From NCBI GenBank assembly GCA_026391995.1, contig JAPLCY010000048.1, positions 1-7,310 of the forward strand: a stretch of DNA of 7,310 nt, in the 5' to 3' direction. Both the position numbers and the translations under genes were made by a program. A model generated the notes under the pieces. That model was not told the origin of the DNA. It did not search any database and saw only the letters and a program-made list of their open reading frames with translations. Numbering within the stretch: the first letter of the stretch is position 1; each line of letters begins with the position of its first letter. The DNA comes from Candidatus Auribacterota bacterium. Lineage in GTDB: Bacteria > Auribacterota > Tritonobacteria > UBA1439. Below, piece after piece: positions 1 to 6,316 of this stretch.

Positions 1-153
1 CCGACGGCGAATCTGCGACAGCCGGACCCCCGGTGCGACCTCGACTGCACTCCGCGTGTCCCGCGCGCCCGGGCGTGCGAAAGGGCCCTCTCCATCTCCT
101 GCGGCTTCGGTGGGCAGATGGGGGTGGTGGTCGTGGGGAAATGTCATGAGTGA
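1..153 (+). CDS. Beta-ketoacyl-ACP synthase, FabF/KAS II type (C-terminal 50 residues, 5' end outside window)
   Basis: Frame 1 is open from the window edge to a TGA at 151-153. The peptide matches the end of FabF-type condensing enzymes. It starts PTANL, continues with a DP..CDLD segment (residues 9-15), then has an ALS.S.GFGG block (residues 29-38) and a short hydrophobic last strand (GVVVVG, 41-46). In the family this is the thiolase-fold C-terminus, with the GFGG loop near the active site. The catalytic Cys and two His lie upstream and cannot be checked. The residue after the GFGG loop is usually followed by Asn (GG.N); here it reads GGQM, so this is a divergent paralogue rather than a textbook housekeeping FabF. 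The gene overlaps bioF by 8 bases, so the two are probably translationally coupled. A role in making the pimeloyl chain is inferred from position only. A chain-length-factor-like partner or general fatty acid synthesis are alternatives. Confidence 0.85.
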   Translation, partial: PTANLRQPDPRCDLDCTPRVPRARACERALSISCGFGGQMGVVVVGKCHE

Positions 154-1336
154 TTCCTTGAATATGCGTGATGCGGTCCTGATGCGCGAGCTGAACAGGC
201 TGAAGGAGGAGGGGCTCTATCGCGACCCGGCGTGCGTCGAGGGGGCGCAGGGGCCGCGCGTGGAGATCGGCGGCACACGGTACCTCTGCTTCTGCTCAAA
301 CAACTATCTCAGCCTGGCGAACCATCCCGAGGTGGCGGAGGCCGCGCGGCGGGCGATCGACCGGTACGGGTGGGGGAGCGGGGCATCCCGCCTGGTCTCC
401 GGGACGATGCGGCTGCACCGCCGCATCGAGGAGGAACTCGCGTCGTTCAAAAAGGCGGAGGCGGCGATCCTTTTCGCGACCGGTTACATGGCGAACCTCG
501 GCGTGATCAGTGCGCTCGCCGGCATGGGCGATGCCGTCATCATCGACACACTGGATCATGCGAGCATCATCGACGGGTGCAGGCTCTCGGGTGCGCGGCT
601 GCGCGTCTATCCCCACCGGAACATGGAGGCGCTCGAGCGGATACTCCGGTCCGAATCCGGAGCGAGGAGGAGGTTGGTCATCACCGACACAATCTTCAGC
701 ATGGACGGCGATCTGGCCCCGCTGGGGGATATCGTGTCCCTCGCGCGGCGCCACGGCGCGTGGGTGATGGCCGACGAGGCGCACGCCACCGGCGTCCTGG
801 GGGCACAGGGGAGGGGCGCTGCCGAGCTTCTCGGCGTCGAGGAGGGGATCGACATCTCTCTCGGGACGTTGAGCAAGGCGCTCGGCGGGGAGGGGGGATT
901 CGTCACGGGTTCGGCCGCGCTGGTCGACAGCCTGCGTAATCGGGCGCGATCATTCATCTACACCACCGCGCCCCCGCCGGCGGTCTGCGCCGCCGGGCTG
1001 GCGGCACTGGAGATTGTCCGCCGGGAACCGGGGCGGCGCGCCGCACTCCTGCGCACGGCGGATGCCCTGCGCGAAGGGCTTGACGGCATGGGCCTGGACA
1101 CGATGGGGAGCAGCCATCATATCATCCCGCTCCTGGTGGGGGAGGCGGAACAGGCGGTGCGGGTATCCCGCGCGCTGCGGGAGAGGGGAATTCTCGCCCC
1201 CGCGATCCGTCCGCCCACCGTCCCCCGCGGGACGAGCAGGCTGAGATTAACCGTAATGGCGGACCATACCGGTGATGACATACGCGCCCTCCTGGAGGCG
1301 GTGGCCCGCATAGCGGAGGAGGGGGTATTGCGATGA
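146..1336 (+). CDS. bioF: 8-amino-7-oxononanoate synthase (BioF)
   Basis: This is a PLP-dependent alpha-oxoamine synthase. It condenses a pimeloyl thioester with L-alanine to give 8-amino-7-oxononanoate, the first ring-building step of biotin synthesis, in the cytoplasm. It has 396 residues; the family usually has about 385-395. Visible motifs are the SNNYLSL substrate loop (51-57), YGWGSGASRLVSG (74-86), LDHAS with the pyridine-stacking His138, SMDGD (185-189), ADEAHATG with Asp210 and His213, and TLSKALGG with Schiff-base Lys244. I chose the ATG at 146 because the open frame upstream (from 56) is only the other frame of the condensing-enzyme gene, and GGGGAA lies 5 bases before 146. It overlaps the upstream gene by 8 bases and bioA by 4 (ATGA). 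2-Amino-3-ketobutyrate CoA ligase (Kbl) is a close relative, but bioA and bioD directly downstream settle the call. Confidence 0.95.
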   Translation: MSDSLNMRDAVLMRELNRLKEEGLYRDPACVEGAQGPRVEIGGTRYLCFCSNNYLSLANHPEVAEAARRAIDRYGWGSGASRLVSGTMRLHRRIEEELASFKKAEAAILFATGYMANLGVISALAGMGDAVIIDTLDHASIIDGCRLSGARLRVYPHRNMEALERILRSESGARRRLVITDTIFSMDGDLAPLGDIVSLARRHGAWVMADEAHATGVLGAQGRGAAELLGVEEGIDISLGTLSKALGGEGGFVTGSAALVDSLRNRARSFIYTTAPPPAVCAAGLAALEIVRREPGRRAALLRTADALREGLDGMGLDTMGSSHHIIPLLVGEAEQAVRVSRALRERGILAPAIRPPTVPRGTSRLRLTVMADHTGDDIRALLEAVARIAEEGVLR

Positions 1337-2682
1337 AACGCGGGCTCGAGAAGAAGGACCTGCGCTGTCTCTGGCACCCGTTCACGCAGATGCGTGACTG
1401 GGAACAGGAGAGGCCGGTCGTGATCCGCTCGGCCCGCGGCTGCATGCTGGAGGACACGGAGGGGCGCCGCTACATCGACGGCGTCGCGTCGCTCTGGGTG
1501 AACGTGCACGGCCACCGGAGGCCGGAGATCGACCGGGCGATCAGGGCGCAGCTCGGCCGTGTCGCCCACAGCACGCTGCTCGGCGTCTCGAGCGAGTCCG
1601 CGATCAAGCTTGCCGGGGCCCTTATCCGCATCGCGCCGCCCGGCCTCACACGCGTTTTTTACTCCGACGACGGCTCAACGGCCGTCGAGGTCGCGCTGAA
1701 GATGGCGTTCCAGTACTGGCGGCAGAAGGGAGGGCGGTATCGCCGTCGCACGAAGTTCATCAGGCTGCTGAACGCCTACCATGGCGACACCCTCGGCGCG
1801 GTGAGCGTCGGCGGCATCGAGCTGTTCCACACGCTCTACCGCCCGCTCCTCTTCCCGGCCATTGACGGGCCGTCATTCTACTGCTACCGCTGCGAGTTCG
1901 GCGGGGATCCGGGGAGATGCGGGCGCGAGTGCCTCGCCGCGCTCGACCTGGTAATGCGCCGTCACAGGGATGAGCTCGCGGCCCTCATCGTCGAGCCGCT
2001 CGTCCAGGTGGCGGGGGGGATGCTGGTGGCGCCCCCCGGGCACCTGAAGGCGGTCGCGGCGCTCTGCAGGCGTCACGGGATCCTCATGATCGCCGACGAG
2101 GTAGCGGTCGGTTTCGGCCGCACGGGGAGGATCTTCGCCTGCGAGCACGAGGGGGTCACGCCCGACCTGCTCGTCCTCGCCAAGGGGATCACCGGCGGAT
2201 ACCTGCCGCTCGCCGCGACGCTCGCCACCGAAAAAATCTATCGCGGATTCCTCGCGCCGTTCGGCGCCAAAAGAACCTTTTTCCACGGCCACTCCTATAG
2301 CGGAAATGCCCTCGCCTGCGCCGCGGCGCTGGCGAGCCTGAATATATTTCGCGATACCGGGGTGCTCGAACGGCTCCAGCCGAAGATCAGGCTGCTCGCG
2401 CGACTCCTCCGGCCCTTCCGCGACCTCCCCCATGTCGGCGATGTCAGGCAGTGCGGTTTCATGGCGGGGATCGAGCTGGTCAAATCGAAGCGATCGAAGG
2501 CGCCGTATCCGTATGCAGCGAGGATCGGGCACCGCGTCTGCATGCGGGCGCGGCGCTACGGGCTGATGATCCGTCCCCTCGGCGACGTCCTCGTGATCAT
2601 GCCGCCGCTCGCGATCCCGGCGACGATGCTCAGGCGGATGCTCGGGATCATGCACCGCTGCGTCCGGGAGGAGACCGGGTGA
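1333..2682 (+). CDS. bioA: Adenosylmethionine-8-amino-7-oxononanoate aminotransferase (BioA)
   Basis: A class III PLP aminotransferase that converts 8-amino-7-oxononanoate to 7,8-diaminopelargonate. It has 449 residues, close to the Bacillus-type length and longer than the E. coli enzyme (about 429). Motifs: LWHPFTQM (13-20), the SLWVNVHGH block (53-61), YSDDGSTAVEVALKMAF (110-126) for PLP phosphate, AYHGDT (148-153), IVEPLVQ (219-225), ADEVAVGFGRTG with Asp255 (254-265), LAKGITGG with Schiff-base Lys284 (282-289) and HGHSYSGNALACAAA (318-332). An insert at 184-200 holds four cysteines (184, 187, 196, 200) in CxxC...CxxxC spacing. I recall a similar Cys-containing insert in Bacillus-type BioA proteins. 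Whether the amino donor is S-adenosylmethionine or lysine cannot be read from the sequence with confidence. The start is the ATGA overlap with bioF, 7 bases after a GGAGGAGGGGG stretch at 1315-1325. Confidence 0.95.
   Translation: MKRGLEKKDLRCLWHPFTQMRDWEQERPVVIRSARGCMLEDTEGRRYIDGVASLWVNVHGHRRPEIDRAIRAQLGRVAHSTLLGVSSESAIKLAGALIRIAPPGLTRVFYSDDGSTAVEVALKMAFQYWRQKGGRYRRRTKFIRLLNAYHGDTLGAVSVGGIELFHTLYRPLLFPAIDGPSFYCYRCEFGGDPGRCGRECLAALDLVMRRHRDELAALIVEPLVQVAGGMLVAPPGHLKAVAALCRRHGILMIADEVAVGFGRTGRIFACEHEGVTPDLLVLAKGITGGYLPLAATLATEKIYRGFLAPFGAKRTFFHGHSYSGNALACAAALASLNIFRDTGVLERLQPKIRLLARLLRPFRDLPHVGDVRQCGFMAGIELVKSKRSKAPYPYAARIGHRVCMRARRYGLMIRPLGDVLVIMPPLAIPATMLRRMLGIMHRCVREETG
2666..2673 (+). promoter_or_regulatory. 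Shine-Dalgarno site that sets the bioD GTG start
   Basis: GGGAGGAG lies 5 bases before the GTG at 2679, inside the last codons of bioA. It supports the GTGA overlap start over an ATG at 2451, which would put more than 200 bases of bioD inside bioA and add about 76 unrelated residues. Confidence 0.8.
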
Positions 2683-3407
2683 CCGCCAGGGGGCTTTTTA
2701 TCACCGGCACCGACACCGGCGTGGGGAAGACGGTCGTTACCGCCCTGCTCGCGCACCTTCTCCGGCGCGAGGGATTCAACGCGGGCGTCATGAAACCGGT
2801 GGCCAGCGGGGGTGTCATGCGTGGCGGGCGGTGCTGCTCGCCTGACGCACTTTTCCTGAAAGAGATGCTCGGCCTTGACGATCCTATCGAGCTGCTTAAT
2901 CCGGTCTGCTTCAGCGATCCGCTCGCGCCCTCGGTGGCGGCGGCGCGCGAGGGCCGCGCGCCCGATTGTGGCGTCCTCGATCGCGCCCTCTATGCTCTCC
3001 GTGAGCGGCACGACCTGCTTCTCGTCGAGGGGATCGGGGGGCTGCTCGTCCCTCTCGGCGGGAAGTTCACCGTCGCCGACCTTGCCGTACGGTGGGAGAT
3101 GCCGCTCCTCGTCGTCGGCAGGCCCGGCCTCGGGACGATCAACCACACGGCACTCACCATCGCCCATGCCCGGACGCGCGGGCTCCGGGTCGCCGGGTTT
3201 ATCTTCAACGCCTGCAGCCCGGGGGAGGGGGAAGGCCTCTGGGAGGAGAACGCCGCCTCTATCCGGGAGCTTGCGGGGGCGCCCTTCTGGGGGATGGTTC
3301 CATACGGCGGGGGGGGGGGGATAAACGCGGCGTTGTTCAGGCGGCTTGCCGGCGATGCCGAGACAATCCTCGGTCCTCCGCTCAGGAGCTTTGTGCGGGA
3401 TACGTGA
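2679..3407 (+). CDS. bioD: ATP-dependent dethiobiotin synthetase (BioD)
   Basis: Closes the ureido ring of dethiobiotin from 7,8-diaminopelargonate, CO2 and ATP. It has 242 residues from the GTG start, normal for the family (about 220-240). The fold is a P-loop NTPase: GTDTGVGKT at 10-18 with Lys17 and Thr18, KPVASG at 39-44 with Lys39 (substrate carboxylate and CO2 region), Asp56 (metal), VEGIGGLLVPL at 116-126 with Glu117 (metal), and GRPGLGTINHT at 147-157 (diaminopelargonate and second-subunit contact). GTG overlaps the bioA TGA by 4 bases, so translation is probably coupled. One oddity is that residues 210-214 are five glycines, four of them encoded by an uninterrupted run of 12 G at 3309-3320. 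The reading frame is intact only at this tract length (or lengths differing by three). All recognisable catalytic motifs lie before the tract. Confidence 0.95.
   Translation: MTARGLFITGTDTGVGKTVVTALLAHLLRREGFNAGVMKPVASGGVMRGGRCCSPDALFLKEMLGLDDPIELLNPVCFSDPLAPSVAAAREGRAPDCGVLDRALYALRERHDLLLVEGIGGLLVPLGGKFTVADLAVRWEMPLLVVGRPGLGTINHTALTIAHARTRGLRVAGFIFNACSPGEGEGLWEENAASIRELAGAPFWGMVPYGGGGGINAALFRRLAGDAETILGPPLRSFVRDT
3309..3320 (+). repeat. Homopolymer run of 12 G inside bioD
   Basis: Twelve consecutive G, in frame as four GGG codons after a GGC codon. With 11 G the frame meets TAA directly after the tract. With 13 G it runs on to a TGA at 3497-3499, which overlaps the ATG of the next gene. The length seen here is the only one of the three that gives a normal BioD end at 3407. 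The tract could be a real slippage site or a place where sequencing is unreliable. Confidence 0.95.
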
Positions 3408-3416
3408 AGACACCCT

Positions 3417-3445
3417 TTGCCATGCGGCTTCGCGGGTGGTATCAT
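3417..3445 (+). promoter_or_regulatory. Sigma-70-type promoter candidate with extended -10
   Basis: TTGCCA at 3417-3422 and TATCAT at 3440-3445 are separated by 17 bases. Each matches five of six bases of the TTGACA/TATAAT consensus, and a TGG at 3437-3439 gives an extended -10 (TGn). The predicted start of transcription is about 3451-3453. It lies in the 88-base gap after bioD, the only non-coding gap of any size on the plus strand, and would drive the flippase-like gene and the two genes after it separately from the biotin genes. Confidence 0.55.
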
Positions 3446-3453
3446 GTGACGAT

Positions 3454-3483
3454 GTGCGCGTGCCCGGCGACGGGTGTGCACGC
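3454..3483 (+). other. Possible 5'-UTR hairpin with GCGA tetraloop
   Basis: Bases 3458-3466 can pair with 3471-3479 around a GCGA loop (3467-3470), a GNRA-type tetraloop. Three of the nine pairs are G-U wobbles in a row, and after one mismatch three further pairs are possible. It would begin almost at the predicted transcription start and end directly before the Shine-Dalgarno site. The pairing is read by eye, with no energy computed. Confidence 0.35.
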
Positions 3484-3489
3484 GAGGAA
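3484..3489 (+). promoter_or_regulatory. Shine-Dalgarno site for the flippase-like gene
   Basis: GAGGAA lies 6 bases before the ATG at 3496 and supports that start over in-frame starts further up (from 3346), which fall inside bioD and would add a hydrophilic, Cys-rich 50-residue extension unlike the family. Confidence 0.7.
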
Positions 3490-3495
3490 CCTCAG

Positions 3496-4515
3496 ATGAA
3501 CAAAGTGACGCGCGCAGCTATCGGTGTGGCACTGGCCGCGGTGTGCCTTGTCCTGGCATTCCGCAATACCAACATCCCCGAGCTCGTCCGCAATTTTAAA
3601 GAGGCCCGGTATGTCTGGATGATTCCGACGATCGGCTTCATCCTCCTCACCATGGTGTGCAGGGTCTTCAGGTGGCAGTGCCTGCTCCGGCCGATTGGCA
3701 GGATCGGTTTCCTCGACCTTTTCTCCGCGCTCAATATCTGTTTCATGGCGAACAATATCCTCCCCGCCAGGAGCGGCGAGTTCATCCGCGCCGTCCTCGT
3801 CGGCAAGAAGCAGAAGATCAATATCAGCGCCGTCCTGGCGACGGTGGTGCTGGAGCGGATCTCAGACGCGGTCTGCGTGATGGGGATATTCCTCTTTCTT
3901 ATCTTCTCCTTCAGCGTCGAGGCCGAGCTCAAGCATCTCGGGCTGGCCCTCGTGGCGCTCTATGTCGGGCTGCTGGCGCTGCTCGTGGCCGCGCGACTGC
4001 GCCCCGAGGGGGTGAAGCGCGCAATCCACCGGTGCATCGCCGTATTTTCGGAGCGCGCCGCCCTGCGCGTCGAGGGCGTCACCGGCTCGTTTCTCCAGGG
4101 CTTGAACGTGTTGCACGACCTCGGCCAGGTCGCCCTCACGCTGTGCTACTCGATTCTCGTATGGGGAGGAATCCTTCTCACCTACTACTGCGTCAACCGC
4201 GCCTTCGACATCCGGGGCATGGGCTTCTCGGGCTACGCGCTCCTCCTCTCGATGCTGTCGGTCGCGGTCATGCTCCCCACCCCCGGCTACCTGGGCTCGT
4301 ACCAGCTTGCCTACAAGAAGGCGCTGGTGGTCTTCCGTCATGCCGGCAGCCTGGCCCTGGCCTGCGGCTGGGTGGCGTGGGGGATACAGTATATCGTCAT
4401 TAACCTCCTCGGCGTTGTCTCGCTCTGGAGGGAGGGGGTTTCATTCGGACGGCTTCAGAAAGAAGAGGCGCAGGTGGAGGCCGGGCTCCGGCAGGGCGGC
4501 GGGCGCGAGCCGTAG
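3496..4515 (+). CDS. Flippase-like integral membrane protein (LPG synthase TM / UPF0104 family)
   Basis: A polytopic inner-membrane protein of 339 residues, the usual length for stand-alone members of this family (YbhN-like; the domain also forms the membrane half of MprF/AglD-type proteins). Hydrophobic segments are near 5-22, 38-57, 72-90, 125-141, 147-166, 212-232, 245-268 and 283-307. Family signatures are NNILPARSGEFIRA (86-99), where the LP.R.GE core is typical, a nearby LERISD (119-124), and PTPGYLGSYQ (261-270) near the C-terminus. The tail after 310 is charged and probably cytoplasmic. Known relatives move lipid-linked substrates or phospholipids; the substrate here cannot be told. 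It has its own promoter candidate and starts 88 bases after bioD, so it need not belong to the biotin unit. The PNP gene follows after 23 bases. Confidence 0.85.
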   Translation: MNKVTRAAIGVALAAVCLVLAFRNTNIPELVRNFKEARYVWMIPTIGFILLTMVCRVFRWQCLLRPIGRIGFLDLFSALNICFMANNILPARSGEFIRAVLVGKKQKINISAVLATVVLERISDAVCVMGIFLFLIFSFSVEAELKHLGLALVALYVGLLALLVAARLRPEGVKRAIHRCIAVFSERAALRVEGVTGSFLQGLNVLHDLGQVALTLCYSILVWGGILLTYYCVNRAFDIRGMGFSGYALLLSMLSVAVMLPTPGYLGSYQLAYKKALVVFRHAGSLALACGWVAWGIQYIVINLLGVVSLWREGVSFGRLQKEEAQVEAGLRQGGGREP

Positions 4516-4538
4516 CGGGAAAGGAGAAGTGACACGCG

Positions 4539-5366
4539 ATGCAAAAGATGCTTAGAAATTTGCGGCAGTCGGTCGACTACATACATGCGGTGACGGATAT
4601 CCAGCCGCAGGTGGCGCTCATCCTCGGGTCCGGGCTTGGGGCCCTGGTGCGCGACATCAAGAACCCGGTGAAGATATCCTACGAGAATATTCCCCACTTC
4701 CCGATGGCGACGGTGGAGGGCCACGCGGGCGAGCTGGTGCTGGGGTCGCTCTGCAACAAGCGGATTGTCACCATGTCCGGCCGCTTTCACTTTTACGAGG
4801 GGCATTCCCTGGCCGACATCACCTACCCGGTCCGCGTGATGAAACTCCTCGGGGCCGCGAGCGTCATTGTCACGAACGCCGCCGGCGCGATCAACCGCAC
4901 CTTCAAGGTCGGCGATCTGATGCTTATCAGCGACCATATCAACAATATCAAGCAGGACCCCCTGAGGGGGGAGCATGTGGACGACCTCGGCCCCCGCTTC
5001 GTGGATATGACCTACCCATATGATCGCGACCTCCTCGCCCTCGCGGAGCGGGTGGGGCGGAGGGAGGGGATACATATCCAGAAGGGGGTGTACCTCGCCT
5101 CGCCGGGGCCGTCGTACGAGACCCCCGCCGAGATCAGGGGGTACGCGATGATCGGCGCCGACGCGGCGGGGATGTCCACGATCCCCGAGGTGATCGTCGC
5201 CCGCCAGATGAGCATGCGCGTGCTCGGCATCTCCTGCATGACCAACATGGCCGCGGGTATCCTCGAAAAGTCGTTGAGCCATGCCGAGGTGATCGAAACC
5301 ACGCGTCGGGTCAAGGGCGACTTCATCCGCTTCATCAAGGCGATCCTCAAGGAGATGAAGGTATAA
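4539..5366 (+). CDS. punA: Purine nucleoside phosphorylase, trimeric type (PNP-I/PunA-like)
   Basis: Phosphorolyses inosine/guanosine and their deoxy forms to free base and (deoxy)ribose-1-phosphate, in the cytoplasm, for purine salvage. It has 275 residues, normal for the trimeric family. Motifs: LGSGLG with Ser31 (29-34), EGHAG with His62 (60-64), the phosphate-binding GRFHFYEG with Arg82, His84 and Tyr86 (81-88), TNAAG (112-116), PGPSYETPAE with Glu197 (189-198), GADAAGMSTIPE with Met212 and Ser213 (206-217) and TNMAAG with Asn236 (235-240). Glu and Asn at these base-contact positions are the pair known to favour 6-oxopurines; methylthioadenosine phosphorylases have Asp instead of this Asn. 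The segment around 134-150 is less like the usual family pattern and might alter base or oligomer contacts. The start is ATG 4539, with GGAG at 4523-4526, a rather long 12-base spacing. The symbol is by family resemblance. Confidence 0.9.
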   Translation: MQKMLRNLRQSVDYIHAVTDIQPQVALILGSGLGALVRDIKNPVKISYENIPHFPMATVEGHAGELVLGSLCNKRIVTMSGRFHFYEGHSLADITYPVRVMKLLGAASVIVTNAAGAINRTFKVGDLMLISDHINNIKQDPLRGEHVDDLGPRFVDMTYPYDRDLLALAERVGRREGIHIQKGVYLASPGPSYETPAEIRGYAMIGADAAGMSTIPEVIVARQMSMRVLGISCMTNMAAGILEKSLSHAEVIETTRRVKGDFIRFIKAILKEMKV

Positions 5367-5374
5367 CGCGGGCC

Positions 5375-6316
5375 ATGCCGCCGCCTGTCTTTGTGAGCCA
5401 GCCGATTCCCGAGCGGGGCCTGGAGCTCCTGCGCCGCGAACGGATCGCGTTCGAGATCAACCCGGCCGGACGCATCCTCTCCGGGGACGAGCTCATTGCC
5501 CATCTCGCCGGCAGGGAGTGGCTCCTCTGCCTCCTCACCGACCGGATTGACGCCACGGTCATCCGCCGCTGTCCCTCACTGAAGGGTATCGCCAACTGCG
5601 CCGCCGGCTACGACAATATCGATCTCGCGGCCGCAACGGCGCGCGGCATCCTTGTCACGAACACACCTGGCGTCCTCACCGAGACGACCGCCGATCTCAC
5701 CTGGGCGCTCATTCTGGGCGTCGCCCGCAGGATCCCGGAGGCCGACCGCTATACCCGCGCGGGGCGTTTTACGGGATGGGGGATCGGGCTCATGGCGGGC
5801 CATGATGTCCATGGGAAGACGCTCGGCATCGTGGGGGCGGGGCGCATCGGCGTCGCGGTGGCGCGGCGCGCCGTGGGTTTCGGGATGCGCATCCTCTACC
5901 ACTCCCCCGTGGCATGCGCCGAGATCGAGCGGTGCTGCGGTGCGCGACGGGCCGATCTGAAATCCCTGCTCCGGGAGTCAGAGATTGTTTCGCTCCACGT
6001 GCCGCTCACGCCGGCGACCAGGCATCTGATCGGCAAACGCGAGCTCGGGCTCATGCGGCCGGATGCCTGCCTCATCAATACCTCGCGCGGGCCGGTGGTG
6101 GATGAAGTTGCCCTCGTGCGAGCGTTGCGGGAAGGCAGGATCGCAGGGGCCGGGCTGGATGTCTATGAACGTGAACCGGAACTTGCGCCGGGGCTGGCCG
6201 GGCTCGAGAATGTCGTGTTGCTCCCGCACATCGGCAGCGCCAGCATCGAGACGCGATCGAGGATGGCGGAGGTCAGCGTGCTGTCGTTGTTGAAGATGGA
6301 CGGCCAGTGCTTGTAG
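5375..6316 (+). CDS. D-2-hydroxyacid dehydrogenase, glyoxylate/hydroxypyruvate reductase type; 3' end replaced
   Basis: An NAD(P)H-dependent reductase of 2-keto acids such as glyoxylate or hydroxypyruvate. Motifs: AGYDNIDL (77-84), the Rossmann loop GIVGAGRIG (151-159), LHVPLTP (207-213), NTSRGPVVDE with catalytic Arg238 (235-244), REGRIAGAGLDVYEREP with catalytic Glu267 (252-268) and LPHIGSA with catalytic His285 (283-289). All catalytic residues are present. The C-terminus is abnormal. After ETRSRMAE (about 292-299) the family continues with an amphipathic helix and a short tail of about 20-25 residues; here the frame enters IstB antisense sequence and ends with about 14 unrelated residues. 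It may still fold, but the last helix is lost. It begins 8 bases after the PNP stop, with only a weak ribosome binding site, so it is probably coupled to PNP. Exact substrate and cofactor are not decided. Confidence 0.85.
   Translation: MPPPVFVSQPIPERGLELLRRERIAFEINPAGRILSGDELIAHLAGREWLLCLLTDRIDATVIRRCPSLKGIANCAAGYDNIDLAAATARGILVTNTPGVLTETTADLTWALILGVARRIPEADRYTRAGRFTGWGIGLMAGHDVHGKTLGIVGAGRIGVAVARRAVGFGMRILYHSPVACAEIERCCGARRADLKSLLRESEIVSLHVPLTPATRHLIGKRELGLMRPDACLINTSRGPVVDEVALVRALREGRIAGAGLDVYEREPELAPGLAGLENVVLLPHIGSASIETRSRMAEVSVLSLLKMDGQCL

Noticed and set aside
56..145. N-terminal extension of bioF starting at 56
   Set aside because: This stretch codes the C-terminus of the condensing enzyme in another frame; the extension is Arg/Pro/Trp-rich, unlike BioF, and a better start exists at 146.
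146..1336. 2-amino-3-ketobutyrate CoA ligase (Kbl) instead of BioF
   Set aside because: The families are similar, but Kbl is usually next to threonine dehydrogenase; here bioA and bioD follow with overlaps.
2451..2678. Upstream start for bioD inside bioA
   Set aside because: It would add about 76 low-complexity residues. The GTG at 2679 has a strong Shine-Dalgarno site and puts the P-loop at the normal position.
2556..3413. Long minus-strand frame opposite bioD (285 codons)
   Set aside because: Pro/Arg/Glu-rich shadow with no motif; bioD occupies the plus strand with all family motifs. The minus frame opposite bioA (1873-2655) is rejected for the same reason.
3346..3495. Longer N-terminus of the flippase-like protein
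   Set aside because: It overlaps the end of bioD, is hydrophilic and Cys-rich, and lacks family resemblance; ATG 3496 has GAGGAA at the right distance.
4455..5282. Long minus-strand frame opposite PNP (275 codons)
   Set aside because: It is rich in His, Asp, Arg and Gly with no family motif, a typical antisense shadow in GC-rich DNA; the plus-strand PNP motifs are decisive.
4539..5366. Methylthioadenosine phosphorylase instead of PNP
   Set aside because: Asn236 in TNMAAG and Glu197 fit 6-oxopurine binding; MTA phosphorylases carry Asp in the corresponding position.
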